A stretch of 64,000 nucleotides of DNA from Marinospirillum sp031581385 (GTDB lineage: Bacteria > Pseudomonadota > Gammaproteobacteria > Pseudomonadales > Halomonadaceae), in contig NZ_CP085242.1 of assembly GCF_044810985.1 (NCBI RefSeq), positions 1,550,001 through 1,614,000 on the forward strand, read 5' to 3'. The translations under genes were made by a program, and so were the position numbers. Shown here in pieces: positions 8,185 to 15,982 of this stretch; the first letter of the stretch is position 1; each line of letters begins with the position of its first letter. The notes below the pieces were generated by a model. The model was not told where the DNA came from. It searched no databases and saw nothing but the letters and a program-made list of their open reading frames with translations.

Positions 8185-8227
8185 TTGACTCTACCCTTTC
8201 TGGGTATCAATATACCCAAAAGGGGTA
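8185..8227 (+). promoter_or_regulatory. Promoter and palindromic operator of the HTH-MNT/HEPN island
   Basis: A -35-like TTGACT (8185-8190) is followed by a nested inverted repeat: outer arms TACCC (8192-8196) / GGGTA (8223-8227), inner arms TGGGTAT (8201-8207) / ATACCCA (8212-8218). It covers the place where the -10 should be, and the right arm contains the Shine-Dalgarno AAGGGG of the first gene. A perfect TATAAT (8230-8235) overlaps the start codon and is probably not used as a -10. The arrangement fits autorepression by the HTH protein encoded directly downstream; that part is inference. Confidence 0.65.
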
Positions 8228-8233
8228 TGTATA

Positions 8234-8848
8234 ATGAAGACTTCCAAGACAAAGTCTGAAAACCAGAGCATCAGCATGCTGGATGCTCTCTTTGCTTCGA
8301 CAAAACAAAAGGTGCTCGCCTTATTTTTCTGCCATCCTGAAAAAAGCTATCAGCTATCCGAAATCATCGCCAAAGCCAAGGCTGGATCAGGTTCGGTGCA
8401 AAGAGAAGTTCAGCGCTTAAAAGCAAGTCATCTAGTGAGCCTTCATCAAAAAGGCAGAGAAAAATACTACCAGGCCAACCCCCATTCTCCGCTTTTCAAT
8501 GAGCTACATAGCCTTTTTGAAAAAACACGAGGCACGGAACAGCTCATCCTACATGCACTCCAGACTCTGGAATGCCGCCTGCAACTTGCATTGATTTATG
8601 GATCTTATGCCAAGCAAACGGACCACGCCAACAGTGACATTGACCTTCTGCTGATTTCAGATAGCCTTACTTTAGAAGAAGTTTTTGCAGCCTTGGAACC
8701 CGTAGAAAAACAGCTTGAACGGCAAATCAACCCAACTCTCTATACTCAAGTAGAGTTCAAAGTACGCCTGGAAAAGGGGCAGCCCTTTATTACAAGGCTA
8801 CTTGCTGGGCCGTATAGGCTACTAAAAGGACACCCGGATGACATTTGA
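8234..8848 (+). CDS. Winged-helix/minimal nucleotidyltransferase fusion protein
   Basis: 204 residues. Residues 15-85 look like an ArsR-type winged helix (LFASTKQKVLALFF, then QREVQRLKASHLVSLHQKGREKYY). Residues 118-200 are a minimal nucleotidyltransferase (MNT) domain with the catalytic pattern GSX10DXD at G123-S124...D135-D137. MNT proteins with HEPN partners form toxin-antitoxin pairs in which MNT transfers AMP to the HEPN toxin; the HTH suggests this one also represses its own promoter. The start at 8234 is supported by AAGGGG 8 bases upstream; ATG 8276 is an alternative. Overlaps the HEPN gene by 11 bases. Confidence 0.8.
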   Translation: MKTSKTKSENQSISMLDALFASTKQKVLALFFCHPEKSYQLSEIIAKAKAGSGSVQREVQRLKASHLVSLHQKGREKYYQANPHSPLFNELHSLFEKTRGTEQLILHALQTLECRLQLALIYGSYAKQTDHANSDIDLLLISDSLTLEEVFAALEPVEKQLERQINPTLYTQVEFKVRLEKGQPFITRLLAGPYRLLKGHPDDI

Positions 8849-9266
8849 ACAATTTGCCAACCTGGTTCGCATTGGACAGCTCAAGCAGGAAGTACCCAAT
8901 AAATTGGAATTTGAAGGATTAGTTCACTCTGGCAAAGTGCGACTCAGTGATGCCCATAACACAGCCCTCAACCCTGAAAGTCGCTTTGACCTGGCCTACA
9001 ACGCTGCCCACTCTTTGGCTCTGGCTGCTTTAAGAGCCAGGGGATATCGTTCAGAAAACCGCTACCTTGTATTTCAGTGCTTGCAGCACACCCTGGATTT
9101 ACCTTCACACCAATGGCGAATTCTGGACAGCGCACACCGTAAACGCAACCTTGCCGAGTATGAAGGCAGTATTGATGTTGACGATCAGCTACTGGAAAGT
9201 CTGCTCAGGGTTGCAGATCAATTGTTGGAGCAGGTTTCTCAGATTAAAGAAATGGGAGCTTCCTGA
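8838..9266 (+). CDS. HEPN-domain protein, probable toxin or partner of the MNT proteins
   Basis: 142 residues, mainly alpha-helical. It has the layout of the HEPN group found beside MNT genes: SRFDLAYNAAHSLALAALRARGYR in the middle and H100-RKRNLAEYEG near the C-terminus. The canonical HEPN RNase signature RX4-6H (RNxxxHxY in HepT) is not intact: the position of the His is Glu (RNLAEYE). It may therefore lack RNase activity, or belong to the non-RNase HEPN set. The 11-base overlap with the preceding gene argues for translational coupling. Confidence 0.72.
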   Translation: MTFEQFANLVRIGQLKQEVPNKLEFEGLVHSGKVRLSDAHNTALNPESRFDLAYNAAHSLALAALRARGYRSENRYLVFQCLQHTLDLPSHQWRILDSAHRKRNLAEYEGSIDVDDQLLESLLRVADQLLEQVSQIKEMGAS

Positions 9267-9270
9267 AATA

Positions 9271-9573
9271 ATGCGACTCACACAACGCGAAATTCAAGCC
9301 ATCAAAGAGTCCGTTAAGGCCGTGTTTGGCTCAGATGCCCAGGTTTTCCTGTTTGGTTCCCGAGCTGACAACACCGCCAGAGGTGGTGACATTGACCTTC
9401 TAGTCAAGGTTGATCACCCTGTCGAGCAGCCCGCCCGGGATGTTGCCGGTGTTAAAGCAAAAATTATTATAAAGCTGGGTGAAGAGCAAAAAATCGACCT
9501 GGTGTTGGATGCACCGAACTTACCCAGAGCTGCGATTCACGATATTGCCAAGGAACAAGGAGTTGCTTTATGA
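9271..9573 (+). CDS. Stand-alone minimal nucleotidyltransferase
   Basis: 100 residues from the ATG at 9271, four bases after the HEPN stop codon. Carries the MNT active site as GSX9DXD (G29-S30...D40-D42, FGSRADNTARGGDIDLL), a spacing variant distinct from the GSX10DXD of the first gene, and a downstream QKIDLVLD strand that supplies the third acidic residue. Length and motif match the MntA-like antitoxins that partner HEPN proteins. A second MNT in one operon is unusual. The last bases ATGA start a further, truncated frame. Confidence 0.8.
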   Translation: MRLTQREIQAIKESVKAVFGSDAQVFLFGSRADNTARGGDIDLLVKVDHPVEQPARDVAGVKAKIIIKLGEEQKIDLVLDAPNLPRAAIHDIAKEQGVAL

Positions 9574-9620
9574 CTTTACCGCCGGATACTCGTAATCAAG
9601 GCATTTTGCAGCCAGCCTGA
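9570..9620 (+). pseudogene. Truncated remnant of a fourth island gene
   Basis: An ATG overlapping the preceding stop codon (ATGA at 9570-9573) opens a frame of only 16 codons, MTLPPDTRNQGILQPA, ending in TGA. The coupled start is typical of a genuine operon gene, yet the frame stops at once and 17 bases later the convergent HIT gene ends. I read it as the stub of a partner protein lost by deletion. It could also be chance. Confidence 0.35.
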
Positions 9621-9637
9621 TAGCACAGGTAAACAAC

Positions 9638-10060
9638 CTACTGGAAGAATAACCCACGCAATTCGGGTAACAAGCTCTTCAGCTCGTCCTGGGTGTAAGC
9701 GACTGCTTCACCCTGCCCCCAGACCGGCCCTGGCCAGGTGGCATCGGTCTTGAAGCGGGCGATCACATGCAGATGCAACTGAGGCACCAGATTGCCCAGA
9801 GTCGCGACATTCAATTTATCCGGCTGGAAAAGTGACTGTAAGCCCTCACTGACCTGACGAACCTCCGACCAAAGCTGCTGGTAATCTTCAGCGGACAAAT
9901 CCGTAATCTCCACCCGATCAGCCTGAGCAGGCACCAGCAACAGCCAGGGATAACGGCTGTCATTGATCAGCCGTAACTGGCACAAGGGAAGCTGACCCAG
10001 AAAAATGGAATCAGCTTCAAGGCGGGGATGGAGGGTAAAGGACATTGGGTTAGTTTCCAT
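9638..10060 (-). CDS. HIT-family hydrolase
   Basis: 140 residues (135 if the ATG at 10045, giving MSFTLHPRLEAD, is used; that matches relatives better). The histidine triad is present as VPQLHLHVIAR near residue 95: the first His of HxHxH is Gln, a substitution common in this proteobacterial subgroup, while the two catalytic-loop His remain. HIT proteins hydrolyse or transfer nucleotidyl groups; the substrate here is unknown. The start codon shares a base with the pilX-like stop (TGATG), so it is co-transcribed with the minor pilin genes. Confidence 0.82.
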   Translation of the reverse strand: METNPMSFTLHPRLEADSIFLGQLPLCQLRLINDSRYPWLLLVPAQADRVEITDLSAEDYQQLWSEVRQVSEGLQSLFQPDKLNVATLGNLVPQLHLHVIARFKTDATWPGPVWGQGEAVAYTQDELKSLLPELRGLFFQ

Positions 10061-11265
10061 CAGTAATCAAAGTCCATGTCCATTTCTTCGGATTTATCGA
10101 CTTTGACCTTGCCAGTGCTTTCATCGTCAGAGTCATCATCAGATTCCGGTTCTTTGAAATTACCTGAACCGAACTCATTATCAAAACCACTGCCGCCCTG
10201 TGACTTAAAACAATCCACTGTTCTACCATTTTTTTCAGACTTACAGCTATCTACATTAACATTGACATCTAACTTTGGAACACCTGTTCCCATCTGCATG
10301 GTAGCATTGGGTGCAATAATCCAGCCTTCAAGGGTTTTTTTGCCATCGCTATTATTACCACTTCCTTTTCCTGTATTGCCAGCACCAAAATAAACATCAT
10401 CAGAGTTTTTGCTCACAATAATTACCTGTTTATCAGCATAGCTCTGGCTCATATCAATGCTCAAGTCACCCTCTAAAACCAGCAAATTTATCTTATCTGA
10501 GTCAAGAGAACCAGGATCTAGTGAGCTTCCAGAAGCAACTTTTTGGGCTGCAAAAACATCCGTATCTATAGTCTCAAAATAATCATCTTCATAGATGTCT
10601 TCCAGGTCATCAGCTGTTAAATCCTCAAACTTCTTACTTCCGCCAAGATCAAATAAATTATCAACATCATTGCTTTTATTTTGTATATTTATAGTTCCTG
10701 TCATAAAAGAACCAGGCTCAAGGGCTGGATCACCAACAAAAACATCAGCCACTATACTGCAAGCATCAGCAATTTCATTGCCTTCTTTATCTTTAGGTAT
10801 TAAGTCCTCGTCTTGGCAAATTTGGTTCGTCGTGCCTTCAAAGCAAGCCAAGAAAGTTGCACCACTTTCAAACCACCAGTAGGTATCGGGCAATCCTTCT
10901 TTGCTGCTAAACAGCTTTTCATTTTCAGGGAAGCCCTTATCTCCCATAATTTCTGCCAACCTGGTGCTTTTAATTTCATCATTATTTTCTACTAAGCACT
11001 CACAAAACTCTTTTGTATTCTCTGTATCGTCTTTACAAATACCATCGGGTTTTTGGCCCGCTTCATTAATTTTCTGGCGCAGAGTGAGCAAGCCTGCTTC
11101 GGCTGCAGCTTGCAGGGTTGCCGTAGGTGCCTGGGACTGGGCTTGGCGGGTTTCCTGGCCAGTGCGTTCGGAGCTGGTGATGACGACTACACCGACAAAG
11201 AGCATCATCAGGAGAGCCAAAGGCAGTATAAAACCCTTCTCATTTTTCTTTTTTTCCATAGACAT
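10060..11265 (-). CDS. pilX: PilX-like minor pilin / pilus assembly protein
   Basis: 401 residues, long for PilX. A charged leader (MSMEKKKNEKG) precedes a hydrophobic helix (FILPLALLMMLFVGVVVITSSE) that resembles a class III signal with cleavage after Gly; Glu at +5 is absent, as is usual for PilX. The rest is Asp/Glu-rich with several Cys pairs and an acidic tail. The base composition is clearly more AT-rich than in flanking genes, which suggests rapid divergence or import. Assignment rests on the N-terminus and its place after pilV and pilW; no adhesin PilY1 follows. Confidence 0.65.
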   Translation of the reverse strand: MSMEKKKNEKGFILPLALLMMLFVGVVVITSSERTGQETRQAQSQAPTATLQAAAEAGLLTLRQKINEAGQKPDGICKDDTENTKEFCECLVENNDEIKSTRLAEIMGDKGFPENEKLFSSKEGLPDTYWWFESGATFLACFEGTTNQICQDEDLIPKDKEGNEIADACSIVADVFVGDPALEPGSFMTGTINIQNKSNDVDNLFDLGGSKKFEDLTADDLEDIYEDDYFETIDTDVFAAQKVASGSSLDPGSLDSDKINLLVLEGDLSIDMSQSYADKQVIIVSKNSDDVYFGAGNTGKGSGNNSDGKKTLEGWIIAPNATMQMGTGVPKLDVNVNVDSCKSEKNGRTVDCFKSQGGSGFDNEFGSGNFKEPESDDDSDDESTGKVKVDKSEEMDMDFDY

Positions 11266-11297
11266 AGGCTTTCTCGATATTTGTGGTCTTGGTTAAA

Positions 11298-12011
11298 CTA
11301 GCTATTATCTGGTTTACAAACATCTTTGGTTGAAGTTTCATTTGTACCATTCTGGGCACAGCCTCTTAAGTGACTACGCAGGGTGGCTGTAAAGGTGTGG
11401 TTCGGGTAGCTTTCCAGTTGCATAAATTCACCAGTATCAAATTCCAAGGTGACTTTAAGGGCAATGACTTCTGCATGGTCTGTAATTCCACTGCAAGGCC
11501 CATAGTCATTATCATCTTCTGTTATCTCCCTTCTGGGATCATAAAGCACACACTTCAAGTTGAAGCTTTCAATACCATAAGCAATCACTTCCTGACCTGC
11601 CCAATCAGGGTTACTACCATTCGTACTTGAAACTCGACAAACCAGTTGATTGCTGGCTGTATCTAAATAGTAGGTTTCGTAAAAATTCTCAGTTGGTGTT
11701 TGTCCGTTGCAACTACGACGGTCAGCGGCATTCTCCCGCTCTACAGAAAACCGGTTGTTACTGGTTTCTGCAACTCCAGTCTCATCCACCAACTTTTCAG
11801 CCGTTCTCAGGCTTCTACTAATTAGGCTAGTGGTGAAGCGCAGGGTTTCCTGAACTTGTTCATAGTCTCGTGTCAGTTGCTGAGCCTGGGTGATGGCTGT
11901 AAAGCTGGAGGCGATTCCGGCCATCATGAGTGCCCCTAAAGCCAGGGCAACCAGCATTTCCACCAGGCTAAAACCATGATTTGTTTGTCTGGATTTCATC
12001 ATTCTTCGCAA
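11298..12011 (-). CDS. pilW: Minor pilin PilW
   Basis: 237 residues. Prepilin leader ending NHG, then FSLVEMLVALALGALMMAGIASSFTAI: cleavage by PilD after Gly with Glu at +5. The following RDYEQVQETLRFTTSLISRSLRTAE is typical for PilW, and the C-terminal part carries Cys residues and beta-strands. Minor pilins of this set prime assembly of the type IV pilus in the inner membrane. Overlaps pilV by 13 bases and is 32 bases upstream of the PilX-like gene. Confidence 0.85.
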   Translation of the reverse strand: MRRMMKSRQTNHGFSLVEMLVALALGALMMAGIASSFTAITQAQQLTRDYEQVQETLRFTTSLISRSLRTAEKLVDETGVAETSNNRFSVERENAADRRSCNGQTPTENFYETYYLDTASNQLVCRVSSTNGSNPDWAGQEVIAYGIESFNLKCVLYDPRREITEDDNDYGPCSGITDHAEVIALKVTLEFDTGEFMQLESYPNHTFTATLRSHLRGCAQNGTNETSTKDVCKPDNS

Positions 12012-12472
12012 TCCCCATCCCGGTAATCAATCAGGAGGGTTTGTACGGTTTCCGAGCGACTGGGCTGAGGCGGTGTGATGGATAGTTCAAATTCCCAGTA
12101 ACCACTGCTTTCTAGTTCACTCGAATCATAGTCAAGATCAGAATTCCAACCCCGTGCAGTGAGATTGTGATCGACTTGCCATTCACTCAACTGACCGTTA
12201 ACAAGCTCTTTAACACTCGTATCATCAACATTGATATTGTCATCGGAGTCTGTTGGGGCCAGGGAATTCAAATAACAAATATTGGCCCTAAGCCTTTCCT
12301 GCATATCCTGAGCATAGAGGCCCGCAAGGCTGAGCTGATGGGCACGGAAGGCATCCTGCTGGGTGTAGGTTTGCATTAAAACCATACCCACCAGCCCGAA
12401 GGTGATAACAAAACCGGCCACCAGCACTTCAATCAAGCTGAAGCCTTGTTGTTTGTTAGTATCTGGCTTCAT
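11999..12472 (-). CDS. pilV: Minor pilin PilV
   Basis: 157 residues. Short leader (MKPDTNKQQG) and helix FSLIEVLVAGFVITFGLVGMVLMQTYTQQ with Glu at +5; the segment QLSLAGLYAQDMQERLRAN matches PilV proteins, which pair with PilW. It overlaps fimT by 4 bases and pilW by 13, so these three genes are one tightly coupled unit on the minus strand. Confidence 0.87.
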   Translation of the reverse strand: MKPDTNKQQGFSLIEVLVAGFVITFGLVGMVLMQTYTQQDAFRAHQLSLAGLYAQDMQERLRANICYLNSLAPTDSDDNINVDDTSVKELVNGQLSEWQVDHNLTARGWNSDLDYDSSELESSGYWEFELSITPPQPSRSETVQTLLIDYRDGDCEE

Positions 12473-13014
12473 AACTCACACCCACTCTGGGTACTTCCCT
12501 GCTCGCGAACCATTATGCGGCCGTTAAAGCAGACATCAATGATTCTAGTTTGATTGTTAACAGCGACTTCCAGGTAAACATCTGTTGCACTTCCTGCTTT
12601 GCGATTACCCAAACGTTCAAAAACCAGGCGATTATCGTCAACATTGTTCAGGCTGACCTTGGCAGGTGAAGTCAGTTCCAGTGGGTTGGTGCGCCCGGTT
12701 GCCAGGTCCGTGCCCTCCTTCTCAAATACGGCCAAAAATGGCTCGGATGAAGCAGAACAGTCGGTTGACCCGGCACTGCTGACGGCGCAAAGACTAAAAG
12801 TGCCACGCCGGCGGGTGGCTTCATTTCGTGCAAACATCAGGGTTGCATAAACTTCATTGGTGGCCCCAATCAACCGGCTTTTTTCCAACAGACCCTGCCC
12901 TGCCGGGATGGCAATTCCAAACATCACACCGGCAATAGCCAGCACCACCAAGAGCTCCAGCAGGTTGAAACCTGCTTGTTGATGGAAAAGCTTGTCAGGT
13001 GGGTGTTGCTGCAT
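12469..13014 (-). CDS. fimT: Minor pilin FimT/GspH family
   Basis: 181 residues from the ATG at 13014. An in-frame extension to 13104 is rejected because it would give a 45-residue leader; from 13014 the leader is 15 residues (MQQHPPDKLFHQQAG) before FNLLELLVVLAIAGVMFGIAIPA, with Glu at +5. The following EVYATLMFARNEATRRR is diagnostic for FimT/GspH pseudopilins. First gene of the minor pilin operon; the 89 bases to priA would have to hold its promoter. The product helps to initiate pilus assembly. Confidence 0.86.
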   Translation of the reverse strand: MQQHPPDKLFHQQAGFNLLELLVVLAIAGVMFGIAIPAGQGLLEKSRLIGATNEVYATLMFARNEATRRRGTFSLCAVSSAGSTDCSASSEPFLAVFEKEGTDLATGRTNPLELTSPAKVSLNNVDDNRLVFERLGNRKAGSATDVYLEVAVNNQTRIIDVCFNGRIMVREQGSTQSGCEL

Positions 13015-13103
13015 AAGATGGCAATTTTTAGCGAGTTTAAACTCACTATATTCACCCAATTTCACAAAAGCAAGACAAAAGGCAACACTCTTGAGTCCTG
13101 TCA

Positions 13104-15347
13104 TTAAAAGAGGTCATCAGGGTCTATATCCAGTGACCAACGGGCTTTGCGGGCTTCGGGCGCAGTTTCCAGCCAGGGCAGCAGGCGGGCGATGAGGCGA
13201 TGCAAAGGAGCCCGTTTTTCAGCATGAAAAAGCAGTTGCATATGGTAGCGACCCTGGCGTCTTTCCATGGGCGCGGGTACGGGGCCAAGCAGGGTGACCG
13301 GTTCGGGGTTGGTTTGCAGGCTGGCTCGGGCTTCTTGAGCCAGAACCTGCATCAGTTCTTCCACAGCCTGGGTTTTGGGGGCTTCAGCCCGCCAGATGGC
13401 CAGGTAGGCATAGGGGGGCCAGTGGGTTTTCCGACGTTCTTCCAGTAGGTCTTTGGCCAGGGCTTCATAGCCATCCACACACAGTTTTTCCAGACGTGGA
13501 TCGTCACTGTGGTGGGTCTGAATCACCACTTCACCGGGTTTTTCGGCACGGCCTGCACGCCCGGCCACCTGGATCAGCAGTTGTGCGGTTCTTTCCATGG
13601 CGCGGGGATCGCTGGAATAAAGGCCATGATCGGCATCCAGAACCGTTGCCAGGGTGACATCGGGAAAATGGTGACCCTTAGCCAGCATCTGGGTGCCCAG
13701 AAGAATGCCCGGTTTGGCATGAATGATCTGATCCAGCTTTTCCTGCAGGGCGGTACGACCACGAACGGAATCCCGGTCGATGCGAATGATGGGGATGTCC
13801 GGAAAGCGTTCCTGCAGAGTCTCTTCGGCTCGCTCGGTGCCTGAGCCCAGGGGATGCAGCTCACTGTGCCCGCACTGGGGGCAGGCCGGTGGCAGGGGCT
13901 GCTGGGTGTCGCAGTGATGACAGTGGAGTTTGGAAGGTTCCCTGTGCCAGGTCATTCGGGCATCACAGTTCTGGCATCCGGCAATCCAGCCGCATTCGGT
14001 GCACATCAGAACCGGTGCAAAACCCCGGCGATTGAGCAGTATCAGTACCTGATTGCCCGCTTCCAGGTGTTTGCTGATGACCTTGATCAGGGGTTCTGAA
14101 AACCCACCCTGAAGTTTGCGGCTGCGAATATCCAGTAGTTTTGGCTGGGGGATTTCTATGTGCTCTTCCGGTCGCTGTTTTAAGTGGTGCAGGCGATACT
14201 GGCGACTCAGACCATGTGCCAGGCTTTCCAGCGAAGGCGTTGCCGAACCCAGCAGTACCGGAACCTGCGCCCGCTTGGCGCGCATCACGGCCAGGTCCCT
14301 GGCCTGGTAGCGCACGGAATCCTGCTGCTTGAAAGAGGCATCATGCTCTTCATCCACGATGATTACACCCAATTTGGGCAGCGGGGTAAAAACGGCTGAA
14401 CGAGTCCCCAAAACCACGGCAGCCTTGCCTTCACTGGCAGCCCGCCAGGCATTCAGGCGTTCACGATCCGTCAAACCCGAATGCAAGGCCACAACCCGGC
14501 GATTAAAGCGCTTTTGAAAGCGACCTAGGGTCTGGGGTGTCAATCCGATCTCGGGAATCAATACCAGGGCCTGTTGGCCCCGTTCCAATACTTTTTGAAT
14601 CAACTGCAGATAGACTTCGGTTTTGCCACTGCCGGTCACACCCAGCAGCAGGTTGGGCTGGAAATGACCCAGCCCTGCCAAGAGTTTATCCAGCACTTCA
14701 TCCTGCTCGTCGGTCAGCTTCAGGGGAATTTCTGCCAAAACCTCTTTGGGAGGTGGTTCTTCCACCGGCAAAACTGGCAGACCAACGCCCTGAGTTTTGC
14801 GCCCCAGAGTAAAGCTTTCCACCAATTCCTTTTCTTCAAGGGTTTTGAGCTGTGACAGGTTAAAACCCGCAGCCAGGATTTCCTTCTGCAAGGGAGCTGT
14901 CTGGCGACGCTTTAAAAGCTCTATCAATTGTGCCTGGCGGGGCGCTCGCTTCAGCTCAGAGGTATCCAAAGCCTCACCAGCCTTCGTGAGTTGCCAGCGG
15001 GGTTGCTGCGGAGGATGCAGGGCCTGCCCCTGGCGCAAAAGGTTGGGTAAGGCCACCTGAACCACTTCCCCCACGGGCTGATGATAGTAATGCGCCACCC
15101 AGAGCAAAAAATCCAGGTGTTCACGCTCAAACAAAGGCTGACGATCCAGGTAGTCCCTGGCTGCTTTGAGCTTACTGACGGGTATGGCGGATTCATCCAC
15201 CAGTTCAATCAAGAGACCTATCAGCTGGCGATTTCCAAAAGGCACCTGTACCCTGACCCCTGGTTCAGGCAAACGCTGCCCTTTGGCAGGCAGGTAATCA
15301 AAAAGCCTTCGCAGTGGTGTCGGCAGGGCAACCCTGAGTAGTGGCAT
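13104..15347 (-). CDS. priA: Primosomal helicase PriA
   Basis: 747 residues, full length. N-terminal DNA-binding region (LPTPLRRLFDYL), Walker A GVTGSGKTEVYLQLI, the DEEH box (VIIVDEEHDASFKQQD), helicase motif III GSATPSLESL and C-terminal motifs GTQMLAKGHHFPDVTLATVLDAD and QVAGRAGR. Eight cysteines in four CXXC pairs between about residues 450 and 500 bind two zinc ions. PriA restarts collapsed replication forks by loading the primosome. It is divergent from rpmE, the usual neighbour. Confidence 0.98.
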   Translation of the reverse strand: MPLLRVALPTPLRRLFDYLPAKGQRLPEPGVRVQVPFGNRQLIGLLIELVDESAIPVSKLKAARDYLDRQPLFEREHLDFLLWVAHYYHQPVGEVVQVALPNLLRQGQALHPPQQPRWQLTKAGEALDTSELKRAPRQAQLIELLKRRQTAPLQKEILAAGFNLSQLKTLEEKELVESFTLGRKTQGVGLPVLPVEEPPPKEVLAEIPLKLTDEQDEVLDKLLAGLGHFQPNLLLGVTGSGKTEVYLQLIQKVLERGQQALVLIPEIGLTPQTLGRFQKRFNRRVVALHSGLTDRERLNAWRAASEGKAAVVLGTRSAVFTPLPKLGVIIVDEEHDASFKQQDSVRYQARDLAVMRAKRAQVPVLLGSATPSLESLAHGLSRQYRLHHLKQRPEEHIEIPQPKLLDIRSRKLQGGFSEPLIKVISKHLEAGNQVLILLNRRGFAPVLMCTECGWIAGCQNCDARMTWHREPSKLHCHHCDTQQPLPPACPQCGHSELHPLGSGTERAEETLQERFPDIPIIRIDRDSVRGRTALQEKLDQIIHAKPGILLGTQMLAKGHHFPDVTLATVLDADHGLYSSDPRAMERTAQLLIQVAGRAGRAEKPGEVVIQTHHSDDPRLEKLCVDGYEALAKDLLEERRKTHWPPYAYLAIWRAEAPKTQAVEELMQVLAQEARASLQTNPEPVTLLGPVPAPMERRQGRYHMQLLFHAEKRAPLHRLIARLLPWLETAPEARKARWSLDIDPDDLF

Positions 15348-15367
15348 ATTTTTTTGCTCGGAATTGA

Positions 15368-15396
15368 TTGGCTCAGTTAAAAGGCTCTGCTAGAAT
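15368..15396 (+). promoter_or_regulatory. Sigma-70 promoter of rpmE
   Basis: TTGGCT (15368-15373), a 17-base spacer and TAGAAT (15391-15396): four and five of six consensus bases at ideal spacing, with transcription expected near 15403. The leader of about 75 bases ends in a Shine-Dalgarno-like AAGAGG before the rpmE start at 15479. Bases 15398-15405 (CGCCACCT) can pair perfectly with 15447-15454 (AGGTGGCG). Confidence 0.75.
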
Positions 15397-15478
15397 ACGC
15401 CACCTTAAAATCCATTTACACCCTGTGCGGTGCCTGGCAAAAGATCAGGTGGCGGCGCAGCTGCTCAAGAGGCTCAAC

Positions 15479-15691
15479 ATGAAACAAGACATTCACCCGA
15501 AGTATAACTACGTCAAGGCAACCTGTTCTTGCGGTGCCACCTACACCATCGGCACCACGCATGATGCAGATTTCGAGCTGGATGTTTGCTCCAACTGCCA
15601 CCCTTTCTACACTGGCAAGCAGAAGCAGGCGACAACCGGCGGTCGTGTTGAGCGTTTTGCCAAGCGTTTCGGTAAGCGCAAAGTTACCTAA
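15479..15691 (+). CDS. rpmE: 50S ribosomal protein L31
   Basis: 70 residues, the normal length, starting at MKQDIHPKYNYVKATC. It is the zinc-containing form: C16, C18, C37 and C40 (CSC...CSNC) are all present, so it should be replaced under zinc starvation by a cysteine-free paralogue if the genome has one. Divergent from priA and followed by its own terminator. Confidence 0.97.
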   Translation: MKQDIHPKYNYVKATCSCGATYTIGTTHDADFELDVCSNCHPFYTGKQKQATTGGRVERFAKRFGKRKVT

Positions 15692-15714
15692 GCAGCGATT
15701 TTATTACACTGCTC

Positions 15715-15743
15715 AAAGCCAGGTTTTATACCTGGCTTTTTTT
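15715..15743 (+). terminator. Terminator of rpmE
   Basis: AAAGCCAGGT (15715-15724), loop TTTAT, ACCTGGCTTT (15730-15739), then a T run to 15743. It lies 23 bases after the rpmE stop codon. Confidence 0.92.
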
Positions 15744-15837
15744 ATGCTTTATGAACAGGAATTGCGGTCAAAAGTCGCATCTTTCCACCGTGGAATCAGG
15801 CCCCTGGGCTTTTTTCAATAACCCCGCCCGGCCGGGT

Positions 15838-15913
15838 GCTTGTGGCTCCAGCCGATTTTATATATGCTGCTTAGACCTTAGTTAAAAGCCTGAACTCAGC
15901 CCAAGCCACAAGC
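15838..15913 (+). promoter_or_regulatory. Long-range inverted repeat in the maeB upstream region
   Basis: The 239-base gap between the rpmE terminator and maeB has no gene. It contains a perfect 10-bp inverted repeat, GCTTGTGGCT (15838-15847) and AGCCACAAGC (15904-15913), enclosing an AT-rich segment with TATATA. Either an operator pair or an mRNA leader stem; I see no known riboswitch pattern. The promoter of maeB must lie in this stretch, but no strong -35/-10 pair stands out. Confidence 0.4.
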
Positions 15914-15982
15914 CTGCTGACCCTTCAGGCTATATTTCTAGTAACCAATCAATTTATTCAGCCCATATAGCGAAAAAATCAA

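Noticed and set aside
13015..13104. Upstream start for fimT at 13104
   Set aside because: Would give a 45-residue prepilin leader; leaders are normally 5-25 residues, which fits the ATG at 13014.
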